In this document: positions 1 through 8,701 of the stretch, piece after piece
How the letters are laid out: each line of letters begins with the position of its first letter
How positions within the stretch are numbered: the first letter of the stretch is position 1
Assembly: GCF_036946495.1 (NCBI RefSeq)
Contig: NZ_JAQIIX010000002.1
Coordinates: forward strand, 3,224,001-3,288,000
From: Mycolicibacterium neoaurum
GTDB taxonomy: Bacteria; Actinomycetota; Actinomycetes; Mycobacteriales; Mycobacteriaceae
DNA length: 64,000 nt
Direction: 5' to 3'
Notes under the pieces: model-generated
The model's database searches: none
Told to the model about the DNA's origin: nothing
What the model saw: the letters and a program-made list of their open reading frames with translations, nothing else
Translations under genes and position numbers: made by a program

Positions 1-182
1 ACGCCGGAGGTGCATCGCTGCATCAGCCGGGCTTCGCCGCCGCGGCTGTCGGTCCGAGTGCGGACAAAGCCGTCGTGGAAGGAGCGATCATGCTGGCGCG
101 CACCGTCGTCGCCCTGGCCGAGAATGCCAACGAACGGGACAGGGTGCTCGCGGCGCGAGCCGAGCGGCAGGAGAAGGCATGA
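1..182 (+). CDS. amiB1: M20-family amidohydrolase, C-terminal fragment (amiB1-like)
   Basis: The open frame enters from the left edge (codons start at base 3) and stops with TGA at 180-182, leaving about 59 residues. The fragment contains HQPGF, which resembles the C-terminal metal-site histidine motif of M20 peptidases, followed by a helical tail rich in Ala, Arg and Glu. Its stop overlaps the ATG of the next M20 gene (ATGA), so the two are translationally coupled, as amiB1-amiA1 are in M. tuberculosis (Rv3306c-Rv3305c). The assignment rests mainly on that synteny because the catalytic part lies outside the window. Confidence 0.7.
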   Translation, partial: AGGASLHQPGFAAAAVGPSADKAVVEGAIMLARTVVALAENANERDRVLAARAERQEKA

Positions 183-1348
183 CCCTGCGGGCGCACACCG
201 AGGCCTGGCTGGCCGCCCACCACGACGACCTCGTCGCGTGGCGGCGTCACATCCACACCCACCCCGAGTTGGGCCGGCAAGAATTCGCGACCACCGAGTT
301 CGTCGCCACCCGGCTGGCCGATGCCGGATTGAACCCGAAGGTGCTCCCCGGCGGTACGGGGTTGACCTGTGACTTCGGTCCCGAGGATCGTCCGCGGATC
401 GCGCTGCGCGCCGATATGGATGCGCTGCCCATGGCCGAACGCACGGGCTTGCCGTTCAGCTCGACGGTGCCGGGGGTCGCGCACGCCTGTGGGCACGACG
501 CGCACACCAGCGTGCTGCTCGGGGCCGGTCTGGCGATGGCGTCGGCGCCCGAACTGCCGGTGGGGGTGCGGTTGATCTTCCAGCCCGCCGAGGAACTGAT
601 GCCCGGTGGGGCGATCGATGCGGTGGCCGCCGGGGCGGTTGCCGGGGTGGCGCGGATCTTCGCGCTGCATTGCGATCCGCGGTTGGAGGTCGGCAAGGTC
701 GCGGTGCGCCTCGGACCGATCACGTCGGCGGCGGACTCCATCGAGATCACCCTGCACTCGCCGGGCGGGCACACCTCACGGCCGCATCTGACCGGGGACC
801 TGGTGTATGCGCTGGGCACATTGATCACCGGTGTGCCGGGCGTGCTGTCGCGGCGGATCGACCCGCGCAAGAGCACCGTGATGGTGTGGGGTGCGGTCAA
901 CGCCGGCGTTGCGGCCAATGCGATCCCGCAGACCGGCACGTTGGCGGGCACTGTCCGCACCGCCAGCCGGGATACCTGGCTCACGCTGGAATCCCTTGTT
1001 CGCGAGACTGTTTCGGCGCTACTGGCGCCGCTTGCCGTGGAGCACAGCGTGAATTACCGTCGCGGCGTGCCACCGGTGGTCAACGAGGAGTTGGCCACCC
1101 GCATCTTCACCCACGCCATCGAGGCGCTCGGGCCGGAGGCACTGGCCGACACCCACCAGTCCGGTGGCGGCGAGGACTTCTCCTGGTATCTGGAAGAGGT
1201 GCCGGGGGCGATGGCGCGGCTGGGTGTGTGGTCGGGCCAGGGCCCGCAGCTGGACCTGCATCAGCCGACCTTCGACCTCGACGAGCGCGCTCTTGCGGTC
1301 GGAGTCCGCACGATGGTCAATCTGGTGGAGCAGTCCGGCCTCGTCTAG
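179..1348 (+). CDS. amiA1: M20-family amidohydrolase (N-acyl-amino-acid / peptide amidase)
   Basis: A 389-residue protein of the M20D aminoacylase-like family, a cytosolic di-metal hydrolase that cleaves amide bonds. Visible motifs are HACGHDAHT (Cys104/His106 region) and QPAEELMPGG with the catalytic Glu pair, then HCDP and a C-terminal GGEDFSWYLEE that supplies the last metal ligand. Length is normal for the family. The ATG overlaps the stop of the upstream M20 gene. Equivalent to AmiA1 (Rv3305c) by position; the true substrate is unknown. Confidence 0.88.
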   Translation: MTLRAHTEAWLAAHHDDLVAWRRHIHTHPELGRQEFATTEFVATRLADAGLNPKVLPGGTGLTCDFGPEDRPRIALRADMDALPMAERTGLPFSSTVPGVAHACGHDAHTSVLLGAGLAMASAPELPVGVRLIFQPAEELMPGGAIDAVAAGAVAGVARIFALHCDPRLEVGKVAVRLGPITSAADSIEITLHSPGGHTSRPHLTGDLVYALGTLITGVPGVLSRRIDPRKSTVMVWGAVNAGVAANAIPQTGTLAGTVRTASRDTWLTLESLVRETVSALLAPLAVEHSVNYRRGVPPVVNEELATRIFTHAIEALGPEALADTHQSGGGEDFSWYLEEVPGAMARLGVWSGQGPQLDLHQPTFDLDERALAVGVRTMVNLVEQSGLV

Positions 1349-1351
1349 ATC

Positions 1352-1417
1352 GCAATGTTCCGCTGACAGCGTCGTCGTGGATATATATCCACGACGACGC
1401 TGTCAGCGGAACATTGC
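1352..1417. repeat. Perfect 66-bp palindrome between convergent genes
   Basis: Two 33-base arms (1352-1384 and 1385-1417) are exact reverse complements with no spacer; the centre is GGATATATATCC. It starts 3 bases after the amiA1 stop and ends 7 bases before the stop of the convergent cyclotransferase-like gene. It could act as a bidirectional transcription terminator, although the arms are far longer than usual and there is no T-run. It may instead be a mobile palindromic repeat or a protein-binding site. Confidence 0.9.
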
Positions 1418-1424
1418 AAACGAT

Positions 1425-1892
1425 TCAGGGGCCGACGTTGCGGGCCGGGCGGGTCCGGATGTCGTGGACGTACTCGGCCGGGGCTCCGGCGATCTCGGCG
1501 GCATCGGCCATCACGCCCAGATAGCGCGCCGAGGGCAGGCCGCCCTCCCAGGCATCGACGACGTAGAGCCAGGCCAGCACCGGGTCGGTGCTGGTGTTCG
1601 ACGACAGTCGTTGCACCCGGCACCGGATCTTCTTGTGGAAACCCAGCTCTGAGCCTTCCCACTGATCCAGGTTGGCCTCGTCCTCCGGTGTCACGTCGTA
1701 GAGCACGACGAACACCTTGGACTCGGGGTCTTCGACCAGGGTTGCCAGGGACCCCTCCCAGCTGTAGTCCTCGCCGCCGAAGGTCAGGCGCCAGCCGTGT
1801 AGCCAGCCGGTACCGGCCATCGGCGAATGCGGCGCGCGCTGCAGCATCTGTTCCGGATGCATGTTCGATCCGTAAGCGGCGTAGAGCGGCAC
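1425..1892 (-). CDS. Gamma-glutamylcyclotransferase-fold protein (Rv3304-like)
   Basis: A 155-residue protein starting MPLYAAYGSNM. The YGSNM motif is the glycine-rich substrate loop of the GGCT/AIG2 fold, which releases 5-oxoproline from gamma-glutamyl amines or acts on related amides. A Glu-containing stretch (WEGSELGFHKK) lies in the region where the catalytic Glu would be expected. It is convergent with amiA1, as Rv3304 is in M. tuberculosis. The substrate is not evident. Confidence 0.8.
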   Translation of the reverse strand: MPLYAAYGSNMHPEQMLQRAPHSPMAGTGWLHGWRLTFGGEDYSWEGSLATLVEDPESKVFVVLYDVTPEDEANLDQWEGSELGFHKKIRCRVQRLSSNTSTDPVLAWLYVVDAWEGGLPSARYLGVMADAAEIAGAPAEYVHDIRTRPARNVGP

Positions 1893-1926
1893 GGGGCCAA
1901 CCTTAGGCGGTCCGGTGGGCAGGAGC

Positions 1927-2031
1927 GAAGCGACCCGGGGAATGTCACGGTGGGCGGGGGCTAAGCGACCCGGGGAATGTCACGGTGGGCGGGGGCGAAG
2001 CGACCCGGGGAATGTCATGGTGGGCTGGGGG
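1927..2031. repeat. Three tandem 35-bp repeats upstream of lpdA
   Basis: Units lie at 1927-1961, 1962-1996 and 1997-2031, each built on RAAGCGACCCGGGGAATGTC followed by a G-rich half. A truncated fourth copy (GAAGCGACCCGGGG) appears near 2056-2069 after a small hairpin, CCCGC-TT-GCGGG (2037-2048). Units 1 and 2 differ at one base and unit 3 has a few changes, so the expansion looks recent. The array fills most of the 223-bp divergent region between the cyclotransferase-like gene and lpdA, where promoters for both must lie. Confidence 0.85.
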
Positions 2032-2115
2032 TACCTCCCGCTTGCGGGGGCGAGCGAAGCGACCCGGGGGATAAGGCCGGCCTCGGCAGCGCGCCCGCGC
2101 GCGATTGACTAGGTT

Positions 2116-3537
2116 ATGACCGTGCCTACCAGGATCGTGATCATCGGCGGTGGACCGGCCGGCTACGAAGCTGCCCTGGTGGCGGCCGCGCGCGGCCCCG
2201 AAGCCGCCCAGGTCACCGTCGTCGACAGCGACGGCGTCGGTGGGGCGTGTGTGTTGTTCGACTGCGTGCCCTCCAAGACGTTCATCGCCTCGACCGGCGT
2301 GCGCACCGAGCTGCGGCGCGCCAACGGCCTCGGGTTCGACATCGCCATCGACGACGCGAAGATCTCGCTCGGCCAGATCCACAACCGGGTCAAGACATTG
2401 GCCCGGTCGCAGTCGGCGGATATCGGTTCGCAGTTGCTCAACAACGGCGTCACCGTGGTCCAGGGTCGCGGCGAGCTGGTAGATGACGTGCCGGGGATGG
2501 CCCACCACCGGGTGAAGGTCACCACGCCCGACGGTAAGACCGGGGTGCTCAAGGCCGATGTGGTGCTGATCGCCACCGGTGCCACCCCACGGGTGCTGCC
2601 CAACGCCCGTCCCGACGGCGAACGCATCCTGAACTGGCGCCAGCTCTACGACCTGACCGAGCTGCCGGAGCACCTGGTGATCGTCGGCTCCGGTGTCACC
2701 GGTGCCGAATTCTGCAGCGCCTACACCGAGCTCGGCGTCAAGGTGACGGTGGTGGCCAGCCGCGACCAGATCCTGCCCCATGAGGACTCCGACGCGGCGG
2801 CGGTGCTGGAGGAGGCCTTCGCCGAACGCGGTGTCCAGTTGGTGAAGAACGCCCGCGCCGACTCGGTGACCCGTACCGACACCGGTATCAAAGTCTCGAT
2901 GGCCGACGGACGCACCGTCGAGGGCAGCCACGCGCTGATGACGGTCGGCTCGGTACCCAACACCGGCGGCCTCGGCCTGGAGCGGGTCGGCATCGAGCTG
3001 GGCCCCGGCAACTACCTCAAGGTCGACCGGGTCTCGCGCACCACCGCACCGGGTATCTACGCCGCCGGTGACTGCACAGGCCTGCTGCCGCTGGCCTCGG
3101 TGGCCGCCATGCAGGGTCGCATCGCGATGTACCACGCACTCGGTGAGGGCGTGAACCCGATCCGGCTGCGCACCGTGGCGGCCGCGGTGTTCACCCGTCC
3201 GGAGATCGCGGCCGTCGGCGTCCCGCAGACCAAGATCGACAGCGGTGAGGTGCCCGCGCGCACGCTGATGCTGCCGCTGACCACCAATGCCCGCGCCAAG
3301 ATGTCCCTACTGCGCCGAGGCTTCGTCAAGATCTTCTGCCGTCCCGCCACCGGCGTGGTGATCGGCGGTGTGGTGGTCGCGCCGATCGCCTCCGAGCTGA
3401 TCCTGCCGATCGCCCTGGCGGTACAGAACAACCTCACCGTCACCGACCTCGCGCAAACCCTGTCGGTGTATCCGTCGCTGTCGGGCTCGATCGTCGAGGC
3501 GGCACGCCGGTTGATGGCCCACGACGATCTCGACTAA
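2116..3537 (+). CDS. lpdA: NAD(P)H quinone reductase LpdA (flavoprotein disulfide reductase family)
   Basis: A 473-residue FAD/NAD(P)-binding protein: N-terminal IVIIGGGPAGYEAA, a second Rossmann motif IVGSGVTGAE and an FAD motif YAAGDCTG. Synteny with Rv3303c supports LpdA, a quinone reductase rather than a lipoamide dehydrogenase. Here Cys45 and Cys50 form a complete CX4C pair (CVLFDC), which from memory M. tuberculosis LpdA lacks, but the C-terminal His-Glu dyad of true Lpd enzymes is replaced (VYPSLSG). TAGGTT ends directly before ATG 2116 and 6 bases before an in-frame GTG at 2122, so a leaderless GTG start at 2122 is an alternative. Confidence 0.9.
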   Translation: MTVPTRIVIIGGGPAGYEAALVAAARGPEAAQVTVVDSDGVGGACVLFDCVPSKTFIASTGVRTELRRANGLGFDIAIDDAKISLGQIHNRVKTLARSQSADIGSQLLNNGVTVVQGRGELVDDVPGMAHHRVKVTTPDGKTGVLKADVVLIATGATPRVLPNARPDGERILNWRQLYDLTELPEHLVIVGSGVTGAEFCSAYTELGVKVTVVASRDQILPHEDSDAAAVLEEAFAERGVQLVKNARADSVTRTDTGIKVSMADGRTVEGSHALMTVGSVPNTGGLGLERVGIELGPGNYLKVDRVSRTTAPGIYAAGDCTGLLPLASVAAMQGRIAMYHALGEGVNPIRLRTVAAAVFTRPEIAAVGVPQTKIDSGEVPARTLMLPLTTNARAKMSLLRRGFVKIFCRPATGVVIGGVVVAPIASELILPIALAVQNNLTVTDLAQTLSVYPSLSGSIVEAARRLMAHDDLD

Positions 3538-3584
3538 AGGTCAGTTCCTCGTCTCGACGGCCCACGCCGGTCCGCCACGCAACG

Positions 3585-3590
3585 TAGGCT
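3585..3590 (+). promoter_or_regulatory. -10 box for leaderless glpD2
   Basis: TAGGCT matches the mycobacterial TANNNT -10 element and ends 7 bases before the GTG start of glpD2, so transcription would start at or next to the start codon. There is no ribosome-binding sequence in front of the GTG, which agrees with a leaderless mRNA. Confidence 0.55.
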
Positions 3591-3597
3591 CGAGAGC

Positions 3598-5337
3598 GTG
3601 ACTGACCCGATTTCTGGCAATGGTCAAGCTCAACTCGGTCCTGCCCAGCGCGCGGCGGCCTGGGAAAGACTCGGCAGCGAACAGTTCGATGTCGTCGTCA
3701 TCGGCGGCGGAGTCGTCGGCGCCGGTGCCGCGCTGGACGCCGCGACCCGGGGGCTGAGGGTGGCGCTGGTCGAGGCGCGCGATTACGCCTCGGGCACGTC
3801 GAGCCGCAGCTCCAAGATGTTCCACGGCGGGCTGCGCTACCTGGAGCAACTGGAGTTCGGTCTGGTGCGGGAGGCGTTGCACGAGCGCGAGCTCTCGCTG
3901 ACGACGCTGGCCCCGCACCTTGTGAAACCGCTGCCGTTCTTGTTCCCGCTCACCAAGCGGCTCTGGGAGCGGCCGTACATCGCGGCGGGCATCTTTCTCT
4001 ACGATCAGCTCGGTGGAGCGAAATCCGTTCCGGCACAGAAACATCTGCTCAAGGCCGGGGCGCTGCGGCTGGCCCCCGGCCTCAAGCGCAGCTCGTTGAT
4101 CGGCGGTATCCGGTATTTCGACACCGTCGTCGACGACGCCCGGCACACCATGATGGTGGCCCGCACCGCGGCCCATTACGGTGCCGTGGTGCGCACCTCG
4201 ACCCAGGTCGTGGCGCTACTGCGCGAGGGTGACCGGGTGACCGGCGTGCGGGTGCGCGACTCAGAGAACGGCGCGGTCACCGAGGTGCACGGACATGTCG
4301 TGGTCAACGCGACCGGGGTGTGGACCGACGAGATCCAGGCGCTGAGCAAGGAGCGCGGTCGGTTCCGGGTGCGAGCCTCCAAGGGGGTGCACATCGTGGT
4401 CCCGCGCGATCGCATCGTCAGCGAGGTGGCGATCATCCTGCGCACGGAGAAGTCAGTGCTGTTCGTCATCCCGTGGGGCACCCACTGGATCATCGGGACC
4501 ACCGATACCGACTGGAATCTCGACCTGGCTCACCCCGCGGCGACGAAGGCCGATATCGACTACATCCTCGGCCACGTCAACTCGGTGTTGGCCACCCCGC
4601 TGACCCATGACGATATCGACGGCGTCTATGCCGGTCTGCGTCCGCTGCTGGCCGGTGAGAGCGAGTCGACCTCCAAGCTGTCCCGCGAACACGCCGTGGC
4701 GGTGCCCTCGCCGGGGCTGGTGGCCATCGCGGGCGGCAAGTACACCACCTACCGGGTGATGGGGGCCGACGCCATCGATGCCGCAGCCGAATTCGTGCCG
4801 ACGCGGGTGGCGCCGTCGATCACCGAGAAGGTGCCGCTGGTCGGCGCCGACGGCTACTTCGCCCTGGTGAACCAGACCGAGCATGTGGGTGCTCACTACG
4901 ACCTGCACCCCTACCGGGTGCGGCATCTGCTGGACCGGTACGGCTCGCTGATCGGCGAGGTGCTGGCGATGGCGGACGGTAAACCCGAGCTGCTGGAACC
5001 GATCACGGCCGCACCGGTGTACCTGAAGGTGGAGGCGGTCTATGCCGCCGCGGCCGAGGGGGCGCTGCACCTGGAGGACATCCTGGCCCGGCGGATGCGG
5101 ATCTCGATCGAGTACCCGCACCGGGGGGTGGACTGCGCCCGTGAGGTCGCCGAAACCGTTGCCCCCGTTCTCGGTTGGAGCGAGGCGGATATCGACCGCG
5201 AGGTGGCGACCTATCTGGCACGGGTGGAGGCCGAGGTGCGCTCGCAGACCCAACCGGACGACGAGTCCGCCGACGCCCTGCGGGCGGCAGCCCCGGAAGC
5301 GCGCGCGGAGATCCTGGAACCGGTGCCGCTTACTTGA
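3598..5337 (+). CDS. glpD2: FAD-dependent glycerol-3-phosphate dehydrogenase
   Basis: A 579-residue respiratory enzyme that oxidises sn-glycerol 3-phosphate to dihydroxyacetone phosphate and passes electrons to the quinone pool. The N-terminal FAD motif VVVIGGGVVGAGAAL (about residues 31-45) is followed by SSRSSKMFHGGLRYLE, the family signature. A C-terminal glycerol-3-phosphate oxidase domain follows. Length and gene order match Rv3302c. The GTG start has no Shine-Dalgarno but a -10 box 7 bases upstream. In M. tuberculosis, phoY1 lies between this gene and the pseudouridine synthase; here the two genes overlap instead. Confidence 0.93.
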   Translation: MTDPISGNGQAQLGPAQRAAAWERLGSEQFDVVVIGGGVVGAGAALDAATRGLRVALVEARDYASGTSSRSSKMFHGGLRYLEQLEFGLVREALHERELSLTTLAPHLVKPLPFLFPLTKRLWERPYIAAGIFLYDQLGGAKSVPAQKHLLKAGALRLAPGLKRSSLIGGIRYFDTVVDDARHTMMVARTAAHYGAVVRTSTQVVALLREGDRVTGVRVRDSENGAVTEVHGHVVVNATGVWTDEIQALSKERGRFRVRASKGVHIVVPRDRIVSEVAIILRTEKSVLFVIPWGTHWIIGTTDTDWNLDLAHPAATKADIDYILGHVNSVLATPLTHDDIDGVYAGLRPLLAGESESTSKLSREHAVAVPSPGLVAIAGGKYTTYRVMGADAIDAAAEFVPTRVAPSITEKVPLVGADGYFALVNQTEHVGAHYDLHPYRVRHLLDRYGSLIGEVLAMADGKPELLEPITAAPVYLKVEAVYAAAAEGALHLEDILARRMRISIEYPHRGVDCAREVAETVAPVLGWSEADIDREVATYLARVEAEVRSQTQPDDESADALRAAAPEARAEILEPVPLT

Positions 5338-6182
5338 GCACAGACCGGTACGCCGGGATAGGCCCGGCGCGGGTGCGGCTGCACGGCGGCAGACTGGTCG
5401 ACGAATTCGAGCGACGTTGGGGCGCGGGAGCCAAAGTGGTTGCCGGGGAGGTGTTCTCGGCCGATGGTGTGCCCTACGACGAGAACTCGGTGCTGGCCGA
5501 GGGTGCGCAGGTATACCTCTACCGCGATCTGCCGGACGAGGTGACGGTGCCGTTCGACATGCCGATCCTGCACCGCGATGGCGATATCGTCGTCGTCGAC
5601 AAACCCCACTTCCTGGCGACCATGCCCCGCGGTGGGCATGTGGTGCAGACCGCGTTGGTGCGGTTGCGCCGAGAGCTCGGCCTGGCCGAACTGAGCCCGG
5701 CGCACCGGCTCGACAGGCTGACCGCCGGCGTGCTGCTGTTCACGGTGCGCCGCGAGGTGCGGGGGGCCTATCAGACGATGTTCGCCGACGGCCGGGTGCG
5801 CAAGACTTATCTGGCGCGCGCCGCCGGGAATCCGACCGTCGCGCTTCCTACGTCGCTGCGCAGCAGGATCACCAAGGTGCGCGGTCGCCTTCAGGCGTTC
5901 GAGGAGTCCGGCGAACCGAACGCCGAGACCTATGCCGAGAGTCTGGGAGCGGGCCTGTACCGGCTGAGCCCACGCACCGGGCGGACCCATCAGTTGCGGG
6001 TGCAGATGAATTCGATGGGCGTACCGATCGACAACGACCCGCTCTATCCGCACATCGTCGAGGTGCCGCCGGGCGATTTCTCGCGGCCACTGCAGTTGCT
6101 GGCCCAGTCCCTGGAGTTCGACGATCCGGTCAGCGGCGCGCCCCGCCGGTTCGTCAGCCGGCGGGAGCTGTCAGTTCGCTAA
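5334..6182 (+). CDS. RluA-family RNA pseudouridine synthase (Rv3300c-like)
   Basis: A 282-residue protein that isomerises uridines in rRNA or tRNA. The catalytic motif AHRLDRLTAGVLLF contains the essential Asp, and RTGRTHQLRVQM is the second family motif. The start is taken as TTG 5334, which overlaps the glpD2 stop (TTGA) and gives the frame immediately preceding the conserved sequence; earlier starts in this frame would lie inside glpD2. The 3' end overlaps the convergent methyltransferase gene by 12 bases. Its RNA target cannot be told from sequence. Confidence 0.88.
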   Translation: MSTDRYAGIGPARVRLHGGRLVDEFERRWGAGAKVVAGEVFSADGVPYDENSVLAEGAQVYLYRDLPDEVTVPFDMPILHRDGDIVVVDKPHFLATMPRGGHVVQTALVRLRRELGLAELSPAHRLDRLTAGVLLFTVRREVRGAYQTMFADGRVRKTYLARAAGNPTVALPTSLRSRITKVRGRLQAFEESGEPNAETYAESLGAGLYRLSPRTGRTHQLRVQMNSMGVPIDNDPLYPHIVEVPPGDFSRPLQLLAQSLEFDDPVSGAPRRFVSRRELSVR

Positions 6183-6938
6183 GCGGGTGAACTGGGCGAT
6201 GCCGCCGTAGTGCTCCAGCGAGTGGGTCTGCGCCAGCGGATTCTCGTCGAACAGGTACTCCACGTAGAGCTTCTTGATCTTCTCCGCGATATCGACCGGG
6301 ATGTTGTCGATGACGGCCGCTTCCAGGCCTTCGATATCGATCTTCAGGATGTCGATGTGCCCGTGCTTGTCGATGACATCGCGAAGAACCTGTCGGGACT
6401 CCACGCAGGTCACGGTCAGCGAGTTGCCGAAGTGGGCGTTGACGCCGCCGTAGCGCCCGGTCTCCTCGAACCCGAATTCGACCTCGCCGGCGCTGGCTCC
6501 CACCGCGACCTGCTGCAGGGTGTACCGATCTTCGAAGGGGCGCAGGTTCTCTTGCAGGCGCGTGACGTTACGCGGCAGCGGCTCGAACAGGTAGGTGTAG
6601 GCGTCCTTGCTGCGGGACAGGAAGTACGCCGCCGAGATGCCGATATTGGAGCCGTAGTCGACGATGACGCGATCGTCGGCATCGGCGTGGTAATCCGACC
6701 GGCAGAAGATTTCGTTGACGGTGAGCAGGTCGTGCGACGAGTAGAGGCGTAGCCCGATCCAGCCCATCGGGCTGCGCAGGCGCATCGTGGTGGGGTAGCT
6801 CCCGCTACCGGTGAGGTACTGCTTGAAGACCGCGATCGGATGCTCGTAGACCCGGAACATGTTCCGGGCTGCGATGTAGTTCCGGCGATGCAGCACTGAA
6901 CTGGCAATCTTGCCGGCCCCGCGTCCAGCGATCTGCAT
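6171..6938 (-). CDS. FkbM-family SAM-dependent methyltransferase
   Basis: A 255-residue protein. VIVDYGSNIGISAAYF is the SAM-binding motif I, and DILKIDIEGLEAAVID is the FkbM family signature. These enzymes usually O-methylate sugars, lipids or polyketides. A strong RBS (GGAGGT at 6942-6947 on the minus strand) precedes the ATG, although only 3 bases away. The neighbours give no pathway, so a glycolipid or saccharide acceptor is only a guess. Confidence 0.82.
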   Translation of the reverse strand: MQIAGRGAGKIASSVLHRRNYIAARNMFRVYEHPIAVFKQYLTGSGSYPTTMRLRSPMGWIGLRLYSSHDLLTVNEIFCRSDYHADADDRVIVDYGSNIGISAAYFLSRSKDAYTYLFEPLPRNVTRLQENLRPFEDRYTLQQVAVGASAGEVEFGFEETGRYGGVNAHFGNSLTVTCVESRQVLRDVIDKHGHIDILKIDIEGLEAAVIDNIPVDIAEKIKKLYVEYLFDENPLAQTHSLEHYGGIAQFTRLAN

Positions 6939-7142
6939 TACACCTCCAGGTTCGCGGGCCCGCCCGCTCGGCGCGGCGCCCGGTTCGGATCGAGATTAGC
7001 TGCCGAAACAGATGTTCACAGCTTAGGTGTGTCCCCATCGGGGGTCCGCGTCGAGCGTAGGCGACCGGTCGGCCCGGCGCGTGCTCGGTTGCTGGCGTCC
7101 GGCTTGCCGCACGTCAGCGGGGCGATCTGGTCTACTACTGGC

Positions 7143-7913
7143 GTGGATCGCGCAGCGTTTGACCAATTGTTCGACATGACGGATCGCACCGTGATTGTGA
7201 CCGGGGGCACCCGCGGAATCGGTCTGGCGCTGGCCGAGGGCTTCGTGCTGGCCGGTGCCAGGGTGGTGGTCGCCAGTCGTAAACCGGATGCCTGCGCCGC
7301 TGCTGCGGAGCATCTGCGCGGACTCGGCGGGCAGGCCATCGGGGTGCCGACGCATATGGGCGATGTGGATGACCTCGGTGCCCTGGTGGAGGCGACGGTG
7401 GCCGAGTTCGGCGGCATCGACGTGGTGGTCAACAATGCCGCCAATGCGTTGGCCCAGCCGATCGGCCAGATGACCCCGCAGGCATGGGAGAAGTCGTATG
7501 CGGTCAATCTGCAGGGGCCGGTGTTCCTGGTGCAGCACGCACTGCCGTATCTGCAGCGCAGCGACGCCGCGGCCGTCCTGAACATGGTCTCGGTCGGCGC
7601 GTTCATGTTCGCGCCCGCGTTGTCCATCTACGCCTCGGGCAAGGCCGCGCTGATGTCGATGACCAGATCGATGGCCGCCGAGTTGGTGTCCGACGGCATC
7701 CGGGTCAACGCCATCGCGCCAGGCCCTGTGGACACCGACATGATGCGCAACAACCCGCAGGAGGCCATCGACGCGATGACCAACGGCACGCTGTTGCACA
7801 GGCTGGCGTCCCCTGACGAGATGGTGGGGGCCGCGCTGCTGTTGTGTTCGGCGGCCGGCAGCTACATCACCGGGCAGGTCGTGATCGTCGACGGTGGCGG
7901 TACGCCCCGCTAA
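7143..7913 (+). CDS. Short-chain dehydrogenase/reductase
   Basis: A 256-residue classical SDR: cofactor motif VTGGTRGIG near residue 22, NNAAN, and the active-site YASGK. The C-terminal half ends TGQVVIVDGGGTPR, typical of FabG-like enzymes that use NAD(P)H. I chose GTG 7143 because the upstream in-frame extension (7029-7142) shows no family similarity. Its last 4 bases overlap the convergent enoyl-CoA hydratase gene. A role in lipid or alcohol oxidation is likely but unspecific. Confidence 0.85.
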   Translation: MDRAAFDQLFDMTDRTVIVTGGTRGIGLALAEGFVLAGARVVVASRKPDACAAAAEHLRGLGGQAIGVPTHMGDVDDLGALVEATVAEFGGIDVVVNNAANALAQPIGQMTPQAWEKSYAVNLQGPVFLVQHALPYLQRSDAAAVLNMVSVGAFMFAPALSIYASGKAALMSMTRSMAAELVSDGIRVNAIAPGPVDTDMMRNNPQEAIDAMTNGTLLHRLASPDEMVGAALLLCSAAGSYITGQVVIVDGGGTPR

Positions 7914-8692
7914 CCCTGCTTGCGCGCGGCGAATGCCTCGGTGAAGGCCCGCATCGCACCGCTGCCCGCGGCGAGGATCTGGCTGCGGTTCTCCACCTGC
8001 AGTGCGGTTTCCAGGCATCCCGCGTCGAGATTGGCCCACAGCACCTGCTTGGTGGATTCGAGCCCGAATGTGCCGAAGCCGCACATGGTGTCGGCGATCT
8101 CGAGTGCTTCGGCCAGCGGGTCCGTCGCGATCCGGGACACCATGCCCAGGCGTAGTGCCTCGGCGGCCTCGACGGTGCGCGCGGTCAGGATCAGATCGAA
8201 GGCGGGGCCGGCGCCGATGATGCGCGGCAAGGTGTAGCTGACTCCGATATCGCAGCCGCCGAGGCCCAGCTTGATGAACTGGGTGCAGAAGCGTGCGGCC
8301 TCCGATGCGATGCGGATATCGGCGGCCATTGCCAGGGCGAACCCGCCGCCGTAGGCCGCACCGTTGACCGCGGCGATCACCGGCTGGCGCAGCCGGTGCA
8401 GTTTGACCGTCAATGCGGCGATGCGTTCCTGCCAGCGCATCCCGGCCCGCGGCTTCTCCAACCCGGCGGAGACCGCCGGCGTGCTGCCGTCGGTGAGGTC
8501 GAGCCCCGAACAGAATCCTCGACCGGCACCGGTGAGCACCACGACCCGGCAGTCGTTGTCCGCTGCGATCGCGTCCAGGGTGGCGTGCAGATCTTCGACG
8601 AGTTCGGGGGACAGCGCGTTGAGCTTGTCCGGCCGGTTCAATGTGATGACGGCGATCTCGGGGCGTGGACGGGCGATCTCCAGGGTCGGCAT
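7910..8692 (-). CDS. Enoyl-CoA hydratase/isomerase family protein
   Basis: A 260-residue crotonase-fold protein. GAGRGFCSGLDL (about residues 55-66) and NGAAYGGGFALAMAADIRIAS supply the oxyanion-hole glycines and CoA site. The first catalytic Glu of true hydratases (in the AAYGGGFALA segment) is not evident; the region GLGGCDIGVSYTLPR is like that in EchA12-type isomerase or hydratase paralogues. Probable role in beta-oxidation of acyl-CoA. It lies just downstream of the TetR gene on the same strand, 9 bases away, so the two may be co-transcribed. Confidence 0.85.
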   Translation of the reverse strand: MPTLEIARPRPEIAVITLNRPDKLNALSPELVEDLHATLDAIAADNDCRVVVLTGAGRGFCSGLDLTDGSTPAVSAGLEKPRAGMRWQERIAALTVKLHRLRQPVIAAVNGAAYGGGFALAMAADIRIASEAARFCTQFIKLGLGGCDIGVSYTLPRIIGAGPAFDLILTARTVEAAEALRLGMVSRIATDPLAEALEIADTMCGFGTFGLESTKQVLWANLDAGCLETALQVENRSQILAAGSGAMRAFTEAFAARKQG

Positions 8693-8701
8693 GGGCCGAC
8701 T

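Noticed and set aside
1915..2112. 65-codon open frame over the tandem repeats
   Set aside because: It is made of the repeat itself (period 35, not a multiple of 3), so successive units are read in different frames; no RBS.
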